Shown: positions 25,396 to 33,680 of the stretch, one piece after another
Layout: every line of letters begins with the position of its first letter
How positions within the stretch are numbered: the first letter of the stretch is position 1
NCBI RefSeq assembly: GCF_030209375.1
Contig: NZ_JARVSC010000010.1
Location: 78,728 to 142,727, forward strand
Source of the DNA: Plantibacter sp. ME-Dv--P-122b
Lineage (GTDB): Bacteria > Actinomycetota > Actinomycetes > Actinomycetales > Microbacteriaceae
Direction: 5' to 3'
DNA: 64,000 bases
Notes under the pieces: generated by a model
Databases searched by the model: none
Told to the model about the DNA's origin: nothing
What the model saw: only the letters and a program-made list of their open reading frames with translations
Program-made: the position numbers and the translations under genes

Positions 25396-26224
25396 GGTCT
25401 GTCTCTTCTTTCCGCGAACTGTCGCTTGAGGTGGGTGTCGAGGGGTGCGGACTGTCGTCTTGTGACAGTTCGCGAGCCTGGTAGTAGTTGGTGATGTGGG
25501 AGCGGACGGACTGGCGGGCCAGCTCGGCGTCGGCCTGACGGATCGCCTCCACGATGCCCCGGTGCTCGGCGCGCAGGCGGTCGGCGGTGGCCGACCACGA
25601 AGCCAGTTGGGGGACGCCGGCCAGGACGTAGCGCTCGATGGAGTCGCGGAGGCCCGACATCGTGGCGACGAGGACCTGGTTGCCCTCCGCCTCGGCGAGC
25701 GACAGGTGGAACTGCGCGTCGAGGGCGAGGAACTCGGCCTCTGTGAGGGTGGGCTGGTCCATCGCGTCGAGCAGGGACTCGGGGTGCGCGAGGTCTGGCA
25801 CAGCGGCCTCGGCACGCGATGCGAGACTGTGGACGACCGCGGTCTCGATCACGAGCCTGGTGTCGACCACGTCCTGGACGGCGAAGCCCTGCGCGGCGAC
25901 CTGGAGCCGCATGAGGGTGGCCATGCCACCGGACGGCGTGGCGACGATGATCGCGCCGGCGGTCGGGCCGGATCCCGTATGGGTGCGGATGAGCCCCAGG
26001 ACCTCGAGGACGCGGATCGCCTCGCGGACACTGGATCGACCGACGCCGAGGTCGATCGCGAGCTGTCGTTCGCCGGGCAGGCGGTCGCCGGGGGTGAGGA
26101 CGCCGCTGAGGAGGTCGGACTCGATGCGGGCGAGCACGACTTCCCAAGCCCGGGGCTCCGCCGCTGTGGCCGCGGGCGGTGCCGCCGGTGCCACTGCCGA
26201 CGCGGCTGTCGCTGGTGCGTTCAT
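25388..26224 (-). CDS. FadR/GntR-family regulator, LldR-like
   Basis: 278 residues. A low-complexity Ala/Pro N-terminus (residues 1-23) precedes the winged helix (about 25-95, [33 protein letters not shown]) and an FCD ligand domain (about 110-245). GGAGGA precedes the ATG. A FadR-type operator lies 25 nt upstream. The last residues (from about 250, Ser/Asp/Pro-rich) are encoded by a B-type inverted-repeat element, so the native C-terminus was probably altered. It overlaps lldD and is likely its lactate-responsive regulator. Confidence 0.88.
   Translation of the reverse strand: MNAPATAASAVAPAAPPAATAAEPRAWEVVLARIESDLLSGVLTPGDRLPGERQLAIDLGVGRSSVREAIRVLEVLGLIRTHTGSGPTAGAIIVATPSGGMATLMRLQVAAQGFAVQDVVDTRLVIETAVVHSLASRAEAAVPDLAHPESLLDAMDQPTLTEAEFLALDAQFHLSLAEAEGNQVLVATMSGLRDSIERYVLAGVPQLASWSATADRLRAEHRGIVEAIRQADAELARQSVRSHITNYYQARELSQDDSPHPSTPTSSDSSRKEETDHG
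25412..25474. repeat. B-type inverted-repeat element (copy B2), inside a coding 3' end
   Basis: CCGCGAACTGTCGC (25412-25425) and GTGACAGTTCGCG (25462-25474) are inverted arms with one mismatch. Unlike the other copies it is read as protein, forming the C-terminal tail of the FadR-type regulator, and it ends just upstream of the lldD ribosome site. Confidence 0.85.
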
Positions 26225-26246
26225 CGATCCTCCTTCGACGCTGCGG

Positions 26247-26261
26247 TGTGGTCAGACCACA
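26247..26261. promoter_or_regulatory. FadR/GntR-type operator TGTGGTCAGACCACA
   Basis: A perfect palindrome whose core TGGTCAGACCA fits the TNGTNNNACNA consensus of FadR-subfamily GntR regulators. It lies 23 nt upstream of the FadR-type gene start, so autoregulation of the regulator-lldD unit is likely. Confidence 0.75.
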
Positions 26262-26273
26262 AACCTTACCTCT

Positions 26274-26285
26274 TGAACCGATTCA
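26274..26285. promoter_or_regulatory. rhamnose-type LacI operator (TGAACCGATTCA) upstream of lldR-lldD
   Basis: It differs by one base from TGAATCGATTCA, found twice upstream of rhamnose genes, and is extended to TTGAACCGATTCAA (26273-26286). It lies 12 nt beyond the FadR-type operator, so the unit could answer to both regulators. Confidence 0.6.
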
Positions 26286-26345
26286 ACGCGAGCTGTCGCC
26301 GCAGATTTTTCCGAGAAGGGACTCCGACGAACGTCGGCGCCCGCC

Positions 26346-27278
26346 TCAGGTGCGGAGGACGATGTTCTCCGGCTCCTCGTCGGCCAACAGGTGTTCGATC
26401 TGTCGCCGGAGGAGGCGCGCCATCCGCGGCAGCATGGCGCTCGTCGCGCCCCCGATGTGCGGGGAGACGAGCACGTTCGGCAGGGACCAGAGCGGATGGT
26501 CGGCGGGCAGCGGTTCGGGGTCCGTCACATCGAGCGCCAAGCGGATGCGCCCACTCGTCGCATGCTCCACCAGTGCGTCGGTGTCGGCGACGGGACCGCG
26601 GGCGACGTTCACGACGAGGGCGTCGTCGGGCAGTGCCGCCAGGAAGGCGTCTCCGATCAAGCCGCGGGTGCCGTCGGTGAGCGGCACGACGACGATGACG
26701 ATCTCAGCGTGCGGCAGGAGTCCGGGCAGCTCGTCGATGCCGTGGATCGGCCCCCGCTCGTCCTCCCGCGCGCTCGACGCCACCCGGGTGACCTCGACCT
26801 CGAACGGGAGCAGCCGCTCCTCGATGGCCGCACCGACCCCGCCGTACCCGATCAGGAGCACGCGGCGGTCGGCGAGGCTCGGGCGCTGGCTCTGCAGCCA
26901 CTCGCCCGTCCGCTCGGCGCGCACGAAGTCCGGGATACCCCGCTGCGAGGCGAGGATGAGCCCCACCGTGAGCTCAGCTGTTGAGGTCTCGTGAACGGTC
27001 GCCGCGTTGGCGAGGGTGATGCCCGTCGGGAGGAGGTCCGCGAGGCCGTCGTAGCCGATCGACTGCACCTGGACGAGCTTCGGCGTCACCGCGGCGACGT
27101 TCGCGAGCGGCTTGTTCGAGCCGAGGTACACGGGCACGACGAGGTCGATGTGCTCGACCGGAGGTTCGGCGCGCAGATCCCATTCGACGAACTCGACGCC
27201 CTCGGGGAGGGGGCCCTGCGACAGCACCTCCTCGCGCAGGTCGGCGGGCAGGCTGACGATGAGTGGAGAAGCGGTCAT
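26346..27278 (-). CDS. D-isomer specific 2-hydroxyacid dehydrogenase
   Basis: 310 residues. The NAD-binding domain has VLLIGYGGVGAAIEERL, a variant GxGxxG. The catalytic residues are the Arg in VNVARGPVADTDAL, the Glu in DVTDPEPLP and the His in NVLVSPHIGGAT. Such enzymes reduce 2-keto acids to D-hydroxy acids, or the reverse; glyoxylate/hydroxypyruvate and phosphoglycerate dehydrogenases are relatives. It lies between the lactate and rhamnose genes but has its own leaderless promoter. Confidence 0.88.
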   Translation of the reverse strand: MTASPLIVSLPADLREEVLSQGPLPEGVEFVEWDLRAEPPVEHIDLVVPVYLGSNKPLANVAAVTPKLVQVQSIGYDGLADLLPTGITLANAATVHETSTAELTVGLILASQRGIPDFVRAERTGEWLQSQRPSLADRRVLLIGYGGVGAAIEERLLPFEVEVTRVASSAREDERGPIHGIDELPGLLPHAEIVIVVVPLTDGTRGLIGDAFLAALPDDALVVNVARGPVADTDALVEHATSGRIRLALDVTDPEPLPADHPLWSLPNVLVSPHIGGATSAMLPRMARLLRRQIEHLLADEEPENIVLRT

Positions 27279-27284
27279 GCTGCG

Positions 27285-27290
27285 ACGCTA
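27285..27290 (-). promoter_or_regulatory. -10 box TAGCGT, leaderless start of the 2-hydroxyacid dehydrogenase
   Basis: On the minus strand TAGCGT is followed by 6 nt and the ATG at 27278. It overlaps the 3' end of rhaB (stop at 27288-27290). Confidence 0.5.
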
Positions 27291-28751
27291 CCGGCTGACG
27301 GACGTGGAGCCGGCAGGCTTGCGCGGCTCGTAGCGGGTCGGCTCGAAGGAACGGGCGACGAGGGCGCGCAGGGTCTCGAGGTCGCCGTCGATGATCCCCA
27401 CGGCCCTGGCCTGCACGAGGACGTTCCCCAGCGCCGTCGCCTCGACCGGGCCGGCGATGACCGGGATCCCCGCGCGGTCGGCCGTCAGCTGGCACAGGAG
27501 CGTGTTCTGGGATCCGCCGCCGACGACGTGGATCGCGCGCACCTCGACCCCGGACAGCTCGGAGGCCGTGTGGACCGCATCCGCGAACGCCTGCGCCAGG
27601 CTCTCGATGATGCACCGGACGAACTCGGCACGGGACTGCGGTACTGCCCGCCCGTGCTCGGTGAGGAACTCGGCGATGCGCGACGGCAGGTCGCCGGGGG
27701 CGAGGAACCGGGGGTCGTTCGCATCGAACACCGAGACGGGTGCGTCGACCGCGGCGGCCTGGGCGATGAGCCCGGGCAGGTCGATCGTCTCGCCACCGCG
27801 CTCCCAGGTGCGCACCGACTCGCTCAGGAGCCAGAGTCCCATCACGTTGTGCAGGAAGCGGGTGCGTCCGTCGACGCCGCCCTCGTTCGTGAAGTTCGCC
27901 GCTCGACTCGCCTCGGTGAGGACCGGTCGTTCGAGCTCGACCCCGACGAGTCCCCAGGTGCCGCACGAGATGTAGGCGGCATCCGGGGTCGTCATCGGGA
28001 CGGCGACGACCGCTGAGGCCGTGTCGTGTGAGCCGATGGCGGTGACGGGCGTGGACGAGGGCAGACCGACCTCGGCGGCGACTGCTTCGAGGAGCGTCCC
28101 GATGCGATCGCCCGGCTGGACGATGGGCGGGAGGACGGCCGCCGGGATGCCGAGTCGGGCGAGGAGTCCGGCGTCCCACCTGGTCGGTTCGCCGGCGCGG
28201 ACGAGGCCGGTGGTCGACGCGTTGGTGGCCTCGGCGACGCGGGCACCGGTCAGCCAGTGCGCGATGAGGTCGGGCACCAGGAGCGCGGTGTCGGCGACGT
28301 CGAGCATGCCGGCGTCGCGCTCGGTCGCGAGCTGGTAGACGGTGTTGAACGGCAGGAACTGGAGACCGTTCGCGCGGTAGAGGTCGGCGAAGGGGACCGT
28401 TCCGTGGACCGCCTCGACACCCGCCGCCGTCCGTTCGTCGCGGTAGTGGAACGGTGCGCCGAGGAGGCGCCCCTGCCGGAGGAGGCCGTAGTCGACCGCC
28501 CACGAGTCGATGCCGATGCTCGCGAGGTGTGGCTCCTGCTTCGCCGCGCCCGACAGCCCTGCGATGATCGAGCGGTACAACTCGAGGATGTTCCAGTGCA
28601 GGCCGTCGGGTGTGCGGACGGGCGTGTTCGGGAACCGCGCTACCGGTACGAGGCGCAGCTCGCCGGGGCCGACGTGACCGAGCATGACCCGCCCGCTCGT
28701 GGCCCCGAGGTCGACCGCTGCGACGGTGCCGCTCCGGCCTGCCGCGCTCAT
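27288..28751 (-). CDS. rhaB: rhamnulokinase
   Basis: 487 residues, FGGY kinase fold. The N-terminal phosphate motif is VDLGATSGRVMLG, followed by GLHWNILELY and SIGIDSWAVDYGLL, which are characteristic of RhaB. The C-terminal ATP motif is IHVVGGGSQNTLLCQ. It phosphorylates L-rhamnulose to L-rhamnulose-1-phosphate. The start overlaps the stop of the aldolase/dehydrogenase gene (ATGA), so both come from one mRNA. Confidence 0.94.
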   Translation of the reverse strand: MSAAGRSGTVAAVDLGATSGRVMLGHVGPGELRLVPVARFPNTPVRTPDGLHWNILELYRSIIAGLSGAAKQEPHLASIGIDSWAVDYGLLRQGRLLGAPFHYRDERTAAGVEAVHGTVPFADLYRANGLQFLPFNTVYQLATERDAGMLDVADTALLVPDLIAHWLTGARVAEATNASTTGLVRAGEPTRWDAGLLARLGIPAAVLPPIVQPGDRIGTLLEAVAAEVGLPSSTPVTAIGSHDTASAVVAVPMTTPDAAYISCGTWGLVGVELERPVLTEASRAANFTNEGGVDGRTRFLHNVMGLWLLSESVRTWERGGETIDLPGLIAQAAAVDAPVSVFDANDPRFLAPGDLPSRIAEFLTEHGRAVPQSRAEFVRCIIESLAQAFADAVHTASELSGVEVRAIHVVGGGSQNTLLCQLTADRAGIPVIAGPVEATALGNVLVQARAVGIIDGDLETLRALVARSFEPTRYEPRKPAGSTSVSR

Positions 28752-30787
28752 CGCAGGAAGGCTGCAGCCACGCCCGCGTCGACGGGGATGTGCAGTCCGG
28801 TCGTGTGGCTGAAGTCGCTCGTGCAGATCGCGAAGACCGCGTTCGCGACGTTCTCGGGGACGACCTCGCGCTTGAGGATGGTGCGCTGCGCGTAGAACTT
28901 GCCGAGGTCCTGCTCGTCGATGCCGTACGTCTTCGCACGGTTCGCACCCCAGCCTGAGGCGAAGATGCCGGAGCCGCGGACGACGCCGTCGGGGTTGATG
29001 CCGTTCACCTTCACACCGTACTCGCCGAGCTCAGCGGCGAGGAGGCGGACCTGGTGTGCCTGGTCGGCCTTCGTCGCGGAGTAGGCGATGTTGTTCGGGC
29101 CCGCGAACACGGAGTTCTTCGACGAGATGTAGACGATGTCGCCGCCGAGCTTCTGGTCGATGAGCACGCGTGCGGCGGCCTTCGAGACGAGGAACGAGCC
29201 CTTCGCCATGACGTTGTGCTGGAGGTCCCAGTCGGCCTCGGTGGTCTCGAGGAGCGACTTCGACAGCGAGAGGCCGGCGTTGTTGACGACGAGGTCGAGC
29301 CCGCCGAAGGCGAGGACCGTCTCGTCGATCGCGGCTCGGACGGCGGCTTCGTTCGAGACGTCGGCGGCGATGCCGATCGCGACGTCCGTGTCACCGAGCT
29401 CGGCCGCCGCCGCCTGCGCCTTCTCCAGCGAGAGGTCGGCGATCGCGACGACCGCGCCCTCCGCGACGAGACGCGTGGCGATGGCCTTGCCGATGCCGGA
29501 TGCGGCACCGGTGACGAGCGCGATGCGGGTCGCGAGTGGCTTCGGCGCAGGCTGACGCTGCAGCTTCGCCTCCTCGAGTGCCCAGTACTCGATCGCGAAC
29601 TTCTCGGCCTCGTCGATCGGCGCGTAGGTCGAGAGCCCCTCGGCCCCGCGCATGACGTTGACGGCGTTGACGTAGAACTCGCCGGCGACGCGGGCGGTCT
29701 GCTTGTCCTTGCCGAAGCTGAACATGCCGACGCCCGGGACGAGGACGATGAGCGGGTCGGCGCCGCGGATGGCCGGGCTGTCGGCCGTGGCGTGGCGGTC
29801 GTAGTAGGCCTGGTAGTCCTCGCGGTACGCCTCGTGCAGCGTGCCGAGGCGCTCGATGACCTCCTCGACGCTCGCCGTGGCGGGCAGGTCGACCGTGAGC
29901 GGCTTCACCTTGGTGCGGAGGAAGTGATCGGGGCAGCTCGTGCCGAGCGCGGTGAGGCGCGGGTGCTCCGACGACGCCAGGAAGTCGAGGACCTCGGGGC
30001 TGTCGGTGAAGTGGCCGACGACGGGGCGGTCGGCGGAGGCGAGCCCGCGGATGGTCGGGGCGAGCGCTGCCGCCTTCGCGCGACGCTCGGCTTCGGGGAG
30101 GGCGGCGTAGCCGTCGAGCGCCGGACCGAAGGGCTCGGGGCGGGAGTTCGCGTCGATGTAGGCGGCCGCGGTGTCGATGATCCAGAGGGAGTTCGCCTCG
30201 GCCTCCTCGGAGGTGTCGCCCCAGGCGGTGATGCCGTGCCCACCGAGGATGGTGCCGATCGCCTGAGGGTTGTCGGCCTTGATGGCGGCGATGTCGAGGC
30301 CGAGCTGGAACCCGGGGCGACGCCACGGGACCCACACGACCTTGTCGCCGAAGATCTTCGTGGTGAGTTCGGGGCCGTCGGCGGCGGTCGCGATGGCGAT
30401 GCCGGAGTCGGGGTGCAGGTGGTCGACGTGGGCCGCGTCGACGAGGCCGTGCATGGCGGTGTCGATCGACGGGGCCGCGCCACCCTTGCCGTGCAGGGTG
30501 TAGTCGAAGGCGGCGACCATCTCGTCCTCGCGGTCGAGGCCGGGGTAGACGTCCTGCAGGGCACGCATGCGGTCGAGGCGGAGGACCGCGAGACCCTCGG
30601 GCTTGAGCGTGCCGAGGTCGCCGCCGGAGCCCTTGACCCAGAGGAGCTCGACCGGCTCGCCCGTGACGGGGTCGATCTCGGTGCCCTTGGCCGAGGTGTT
30701 GCCGCCGGCGTAGTTGGTGTTCTTCGGGTCGCTCCCGAGGCGGTTGCTGCGGGCGATGAGCTCTGCAGCGGTCGGGTTCACGGACAT
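28748..30787 (-). CDS. rhaEW: bifunctional rhamnulose-1-phosphate aldolase / lactaldehyde dehydrogenase
   Basis: 679 residues. The N-terminal class II aldolase domain is at about 1-400, with NTNYAGGNTSAKG and the metal-binding HVDHLHPDSG. The C-terminal SDR domain is at about 425-679, with TGAASGIGKAIA, NNAGLS and the YSATK active site. By family knowledge the first half splits rhamnulose-1-phosphate into DHAP and L-lactaldehyde, and the second oxidises L-lactaldehyde to L-lactate. AAGGAG at 5 nt spacing fixes the ATG at 30787; the GTG at 30793 overlaps that site. It forms an operon with rhaB. Confidence 0.93.
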   Translation of the reverse strand: MSVNPTAAELIARSNRLGSDPKNTNYAGGNTSAKGTEIDPVTGEPVELLWVKGSGGDLGTLKPEGLAVLRLDRMRALQDVYPGLDREDEMVAAFDYTLHGKGGAAPSIDTAMHGLVDAAHVDHLHPDSGIAIATAADGPELTTKIFGDKVVWVPWRRPGFQLGLDIAAIKADNPQAIGTILGGHGITAWGDTSEEAEANSLWIIDTAAAYIDANSRPEPFGPALDGYAALPEAERRAKAAALAPTIRGLASADRPVVGHFTDSPEVLDFLASSEHPRLTALGTSCPDHFLRTKVKPLTVDLPATASVEEVIERLGTLHEAYREDYQAYYDRHATADSPAIRGADPLIVLVPGVGMFSFGKDKQTARVAGEFYVNAVNVMRGAEGLSTYAPIDEAEKFAIEYWALEEAKLQRQPAPKPLATRIALVTGAASGIGKAIATRLVAEGAVVAIADLSLEKAQAAAAELGDTDVAIGIAADVSNEAAVRAAIDETVLAFGGLDLVVNNAGLSLSKSLLETTEADWDLQHNVMAKGSFLVSKAAARVLIDQKLGGDIVYISSKNSVFAGPNNIAYSATKADQAHQVRLLAAELGEYGVKVNGINPDGVVRGSGIFASGWGANRAKTYGIDEQDLGKFYAQRTILKREVVPENVANAVFAICTSDFSHTTGLHIPVDAGVAAAFLR

Positions 30788-30882
30788 TCGCACTCCTTCG
30801 TCGGGGCACGTCCGTGCCCGGTGTTCAATCGTGTTAAGTATGACAAGAAGTCACAGACTGCACAAGGCGCGATCGGAGTGAA

Positions 30883-30973
30883 CCGTTCACAACTCAGGAG
30901 CACTCAGGCGTGTGGCGCCCTGCGCGCGCCATGACGCGGGCGACGCGCCGCGGTCGTCCTGAGTTGTGAACGG
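30883..30973. repeat. A-type inverted-repeat element (copy A1)
   Basis: CCGTTCACAACTCAGGA (30883-30899) and TCCTGAGTTGTGAACGG (30957-30973) are perfect 17-nt arms; the interior is about 80% GC. It lies between rhaEW and the DeoR-type regulator gene, close to the DeoR stop. Confidence 0.9.
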
Positions 30974-30988
30974 TGGGGCGGGTGGTGG

Positions 30989-31747
30989 TCAGAGGAGTTC
31001 GACGGCGTTGCGGTAGGCGTCGAGCGCGGGGTCGGCGGGGTCGAGTTCCGTGACGAGGAGGTCGACGTCCGTGAGGGCGAAGCCGACCGCCATCGCGCGC
31101 TGCCCCAGCTTCGAGGCCGCGGCGACGAGGATCGTCTCGTCGGAGGCGCGGGCGAACGCCTGCTTGACCTGCGCTTCTTCGAGGGTGACCTCCGAGCTGC
31201 CGACGGTCGGGTCGACGGCGGCGGCCGACAGGAAGAAGCGCCGGTAGAGGACCGATGACGCCACTTGGCAGGCGATGGGGCCGATGAAGCTGTCGGTGCG
31301 CGACTCGGCTTGGCCGCCGACGAGGATCGCGGTGACCTCGCGGTTCGCGCCGGCGAGGAGGAAGTTCGGGTAGGAGTTGGTCGCCACCGTGAGGGTCGAC
31401 TCGCCGAGCAGCCGACTGATGCCACCGGCCGTGCTGGAGGCGTCGATCGCGATCGCGCCGTCCGTCGGGATGAGTGACCGGAGCTTCTCGACGATGGCGC
31501 CCTTCTGGCGGACGCCCGTCGCGGACCGTTCGGTGAAGGTCCGCGGTCGCAGGGTCGGGATGGCGCCGCCCCGGACGCGCCGCACCAGGCCGAGCTGCTC
31601 CAGGTCGGCGAGGTCGCGTCGCACGGTCATCGAGGACACGTCGAGCTCCGCAGCCGCGTCGTCGAGGCGGATGCTGCCGTCGCGTTCGAGGATCGCCGTC
31701 AGCCGGGTCCGTCGTTCCTCAGCGCCGAGCGTGCCGGTCGTGGCCAT
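30989..31747 (-). CDS. DeoR/GlpR-family transcriptional regulator
   Basis: 252 residues from the ATG at 31747; the alternative at 31765 lacks a ribosome site. A DeoR helix-turn-helix (about 8-60: RRTRLTAILERDGSIRLDDAA and DVSSMTVRRDLADLE) and a DeoRC sugar-phosphate sensor domain (AIAIDASSTAGGISRLL, VATNSYPNFLLAG, AAASKLGQRAM) are clear. The location just upstream of rhaEW-rhaB suggests it responds to a rhamnose-pathway phosphate. It is bracketed by A1 and A2 repeat elements, so it is probably its own transcription unit. Confidence 0.9.
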   Translation of the reverse strand: MATTGTLGAEERRTRLTAILERDGSIRLDDAAAELDVSSMTVRRDLADLEQLGLVRRVRGGAIPTLRPRTFTERSATGVRQKGAIVEKLRSLIPTDGAIAIDASSTAGGISRLLGESTLTVATNSYPNFLLAGANREVTAILVGGQAESRTDSFIGPIACQVASSVLYRRFFLSAAAVDPTVGSSEVTLEEAQVKQAFARASDETILVAAASKLGQRAMAVGFALTDVDLLVTELDPADPALDAYRNAVELL

Positions 31748-31828
31748 GCCGCACCCCCTGTCCATCGGTGTCGGACGTGTCTGTTCGTGTCCGTCTCAAC
31801 AGGATGTCACAGCGGGGAGGTCGTCGGA

Positions 31829-31919
31829 CGGTTCCCAACTCAGGACCACCCCGGCGCGTCGCCGACGTGACGCGGCGTGGCGTGCGCGGCGCGCCGCGAG
31901 CGTCCTGAGTTGTGGACCG
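31829..31919. repeat. A-type inverted-repeat element (copy A2)
   Basis: CGGTTCCCAACTCAGGAC (31829-31846) and GTCCTGAGTTGTGGACCG (31902-31919) are inverted arms with two mismatches, with an interior that begins CCGGCGCGTCGCCG. It lies between the TetR and DeoR genes, mirroring A1 on the other side of the DeoR gene. Confidence 0.88.
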
Positions 31920-31945
31920 CCGTGCATCACGAGCGTACGGGTGAT

Positions 31946-32554
31946 TCAGGAGGCGGCGTCGATGAGCGTCTCGGCGGCGCGACGAGCGTGCAGGGCGGCC
32001 TCGGGCGAGCCGGTGATGGCGGCGGTGGTCTGGGCGCCCTCGGCGAGGATCGCGAGCTGGGGAGCGAGTGATGCTGGCGCGCCGGCGTCGGCGACGAGGT
32101 CGGCGACGTAGTCCTGGAAGGAGGCCTTGTGTTCGCGGGTGATGGTGGCGACCGCCGGCGAGACGCCCCCGAGCTCCCCGAAGGCGTTGATGAACCCGCA
32201 GCCGCGGAACGAGTCGTCACTGAACCAGCCAGCGAGGTAGTCGTAGACGGCCAGGAGTCGGTCGCGGGGTGTCTCGGCGTCGTCCACGAGCGTGCTCACG
32301 CCGGTGGTCCAGAGCTCGTGCCGGCGCTCCATGACCGCGAGGACGATGTCCTCCTTGCTCGGGAACTCTGAGTACAGGCGCTTCAACGACACGCCGGCCG
32401 CCGAGCGCAGTTCGTCCATACCGACGGACTGGATGCCCTTCGCGTAGTACAGGCGGTCGGCGGCGTCGACGATGATGTCGCGCACGGATGCCGGTGTCGC
32501 GGGTGCGGCCGCCGGGCTCGGCGACGCGATCGTCATCGTCTGTTCGCTGGTCAT
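31946..32554 (-). CDS. TetR-family transcriptional regulator
   Basis: 202 residues from the ATG at 32554. A TetR helix-turn-helix spans about 15-60 (IIVDAADRLYYAKGIQSVGMDELRSAAGVSLKRLYSEFPSKEDI), followed by a ligand domain with FRGCGFINAFGELG, close to the LmrA/YxaF-type C-terminal form. It is divergent from an alpha/beta hydrolase gene, and the space between holds two copies of a 16-bp palindrome, so it probably represses that hydrolase and itself. Confidence 0.9.
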   Translation of the reverse strand: MTSEQTMTIASPSPAAAPATPASVRDIIVDAADRLYYAKGIQSVGMDELRSAAGVSLKRLYSEFPSKEDIVLAVMERRHELWTTGVSTLVDDAETPRDRLLAVYDYLAGWFSDDSFRGCGFINAFGELGGVSPAVATITREHKASFQDYVADLVADAGAPASLAPQLAILAEGAQTTAAITGSPEAALHARRAAETLIDAAS

Positions 32555-32560
32555 TCCATC

Positions 32561-32566
32561 AGTGTA
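32561..32566 (-). promoter_or_regulatory. -10 box TACACT, leaderless start of the TetR gene
   Basis: On the minus strand TACACT is followed by 6 nt and the ATG at 32554. The first operator palindrome begins 9 nt upstream of it. Confidence 0.5.
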
Positions 32567-32574
32567 CTTGCATT

Positions 32575-33518
<944 letters not shown>

Positions 33519-33528
33519 TCGGCTCTGT

Positions 33529-33617
33529 CGGTTCGCAATTCAGGTCCGTTCCGGCGCGTCGGCGAACTCGGTCGGCGCGCCCGGGTGACACGCCGCGCGC
33601 GTCCTGAGTTGTGAACG
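33529..33617. repeat. A-type inverted-repeat element (copy A3)
   Basis: CGGTTCGCAATTCAGGTC (33529-33546) and GTCCTGAGTTGTGAACG (33601-33617) are inverted arms with a few mismatches; the interior starts CCGGCGCGTCGGCG. It begins 10 nt after the hydrolase stop codon. Confidence 0.85.
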
Positions 33618-33630
33618 TCCAGATGTGGAA

Positions 33631-33663
33631 GAAGCCCCGCGACCGGGATGGTCGCGGGGCTTC
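33631..33663. terminator. perfect 14-bp hairpin between convergent genes
   Basis: GAAGCCCCGCGACC (33631-33644) and GGTCGCGGGGCTTC (33650-33663) flank a 5-nt loop. It lies between the convergent hydrolase and rhaI genes and is the strongest terminator-like structure in the window; it could serve both strands. Confidence 0.8.
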
Positions 33664-33680
33664 GTCGTGCTCGGGTGTGC

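Noticed and set aside
26974..28947. Long open frame (657 codons) on the minus strand across rhaB and the 2-hydroxyacid dehydrogenase
   Set aside because: It is an out-of-frame reading of GC-rich DNA. Its product is almost only Arg, Pro, Gly, Ala and His, while rhaB in the other frame has clear kinase motifs.
30838..30880. Rhamnose-type LacI operator upstream of rhaEW
   Set aside because: The AT-rich stretch with TTCAATCGTGTTAA has a CG-centred core, but its halves do not match TGAATCGATTCA well enough, so I leave it unassigned.
29054..30934. Long plus-strand frame opposite rhaEW
   Set aside because: Low-complexity Asp/Gly/Arg/Val composition typical of the antisense frame in high-GC genes; no domain or start signal.
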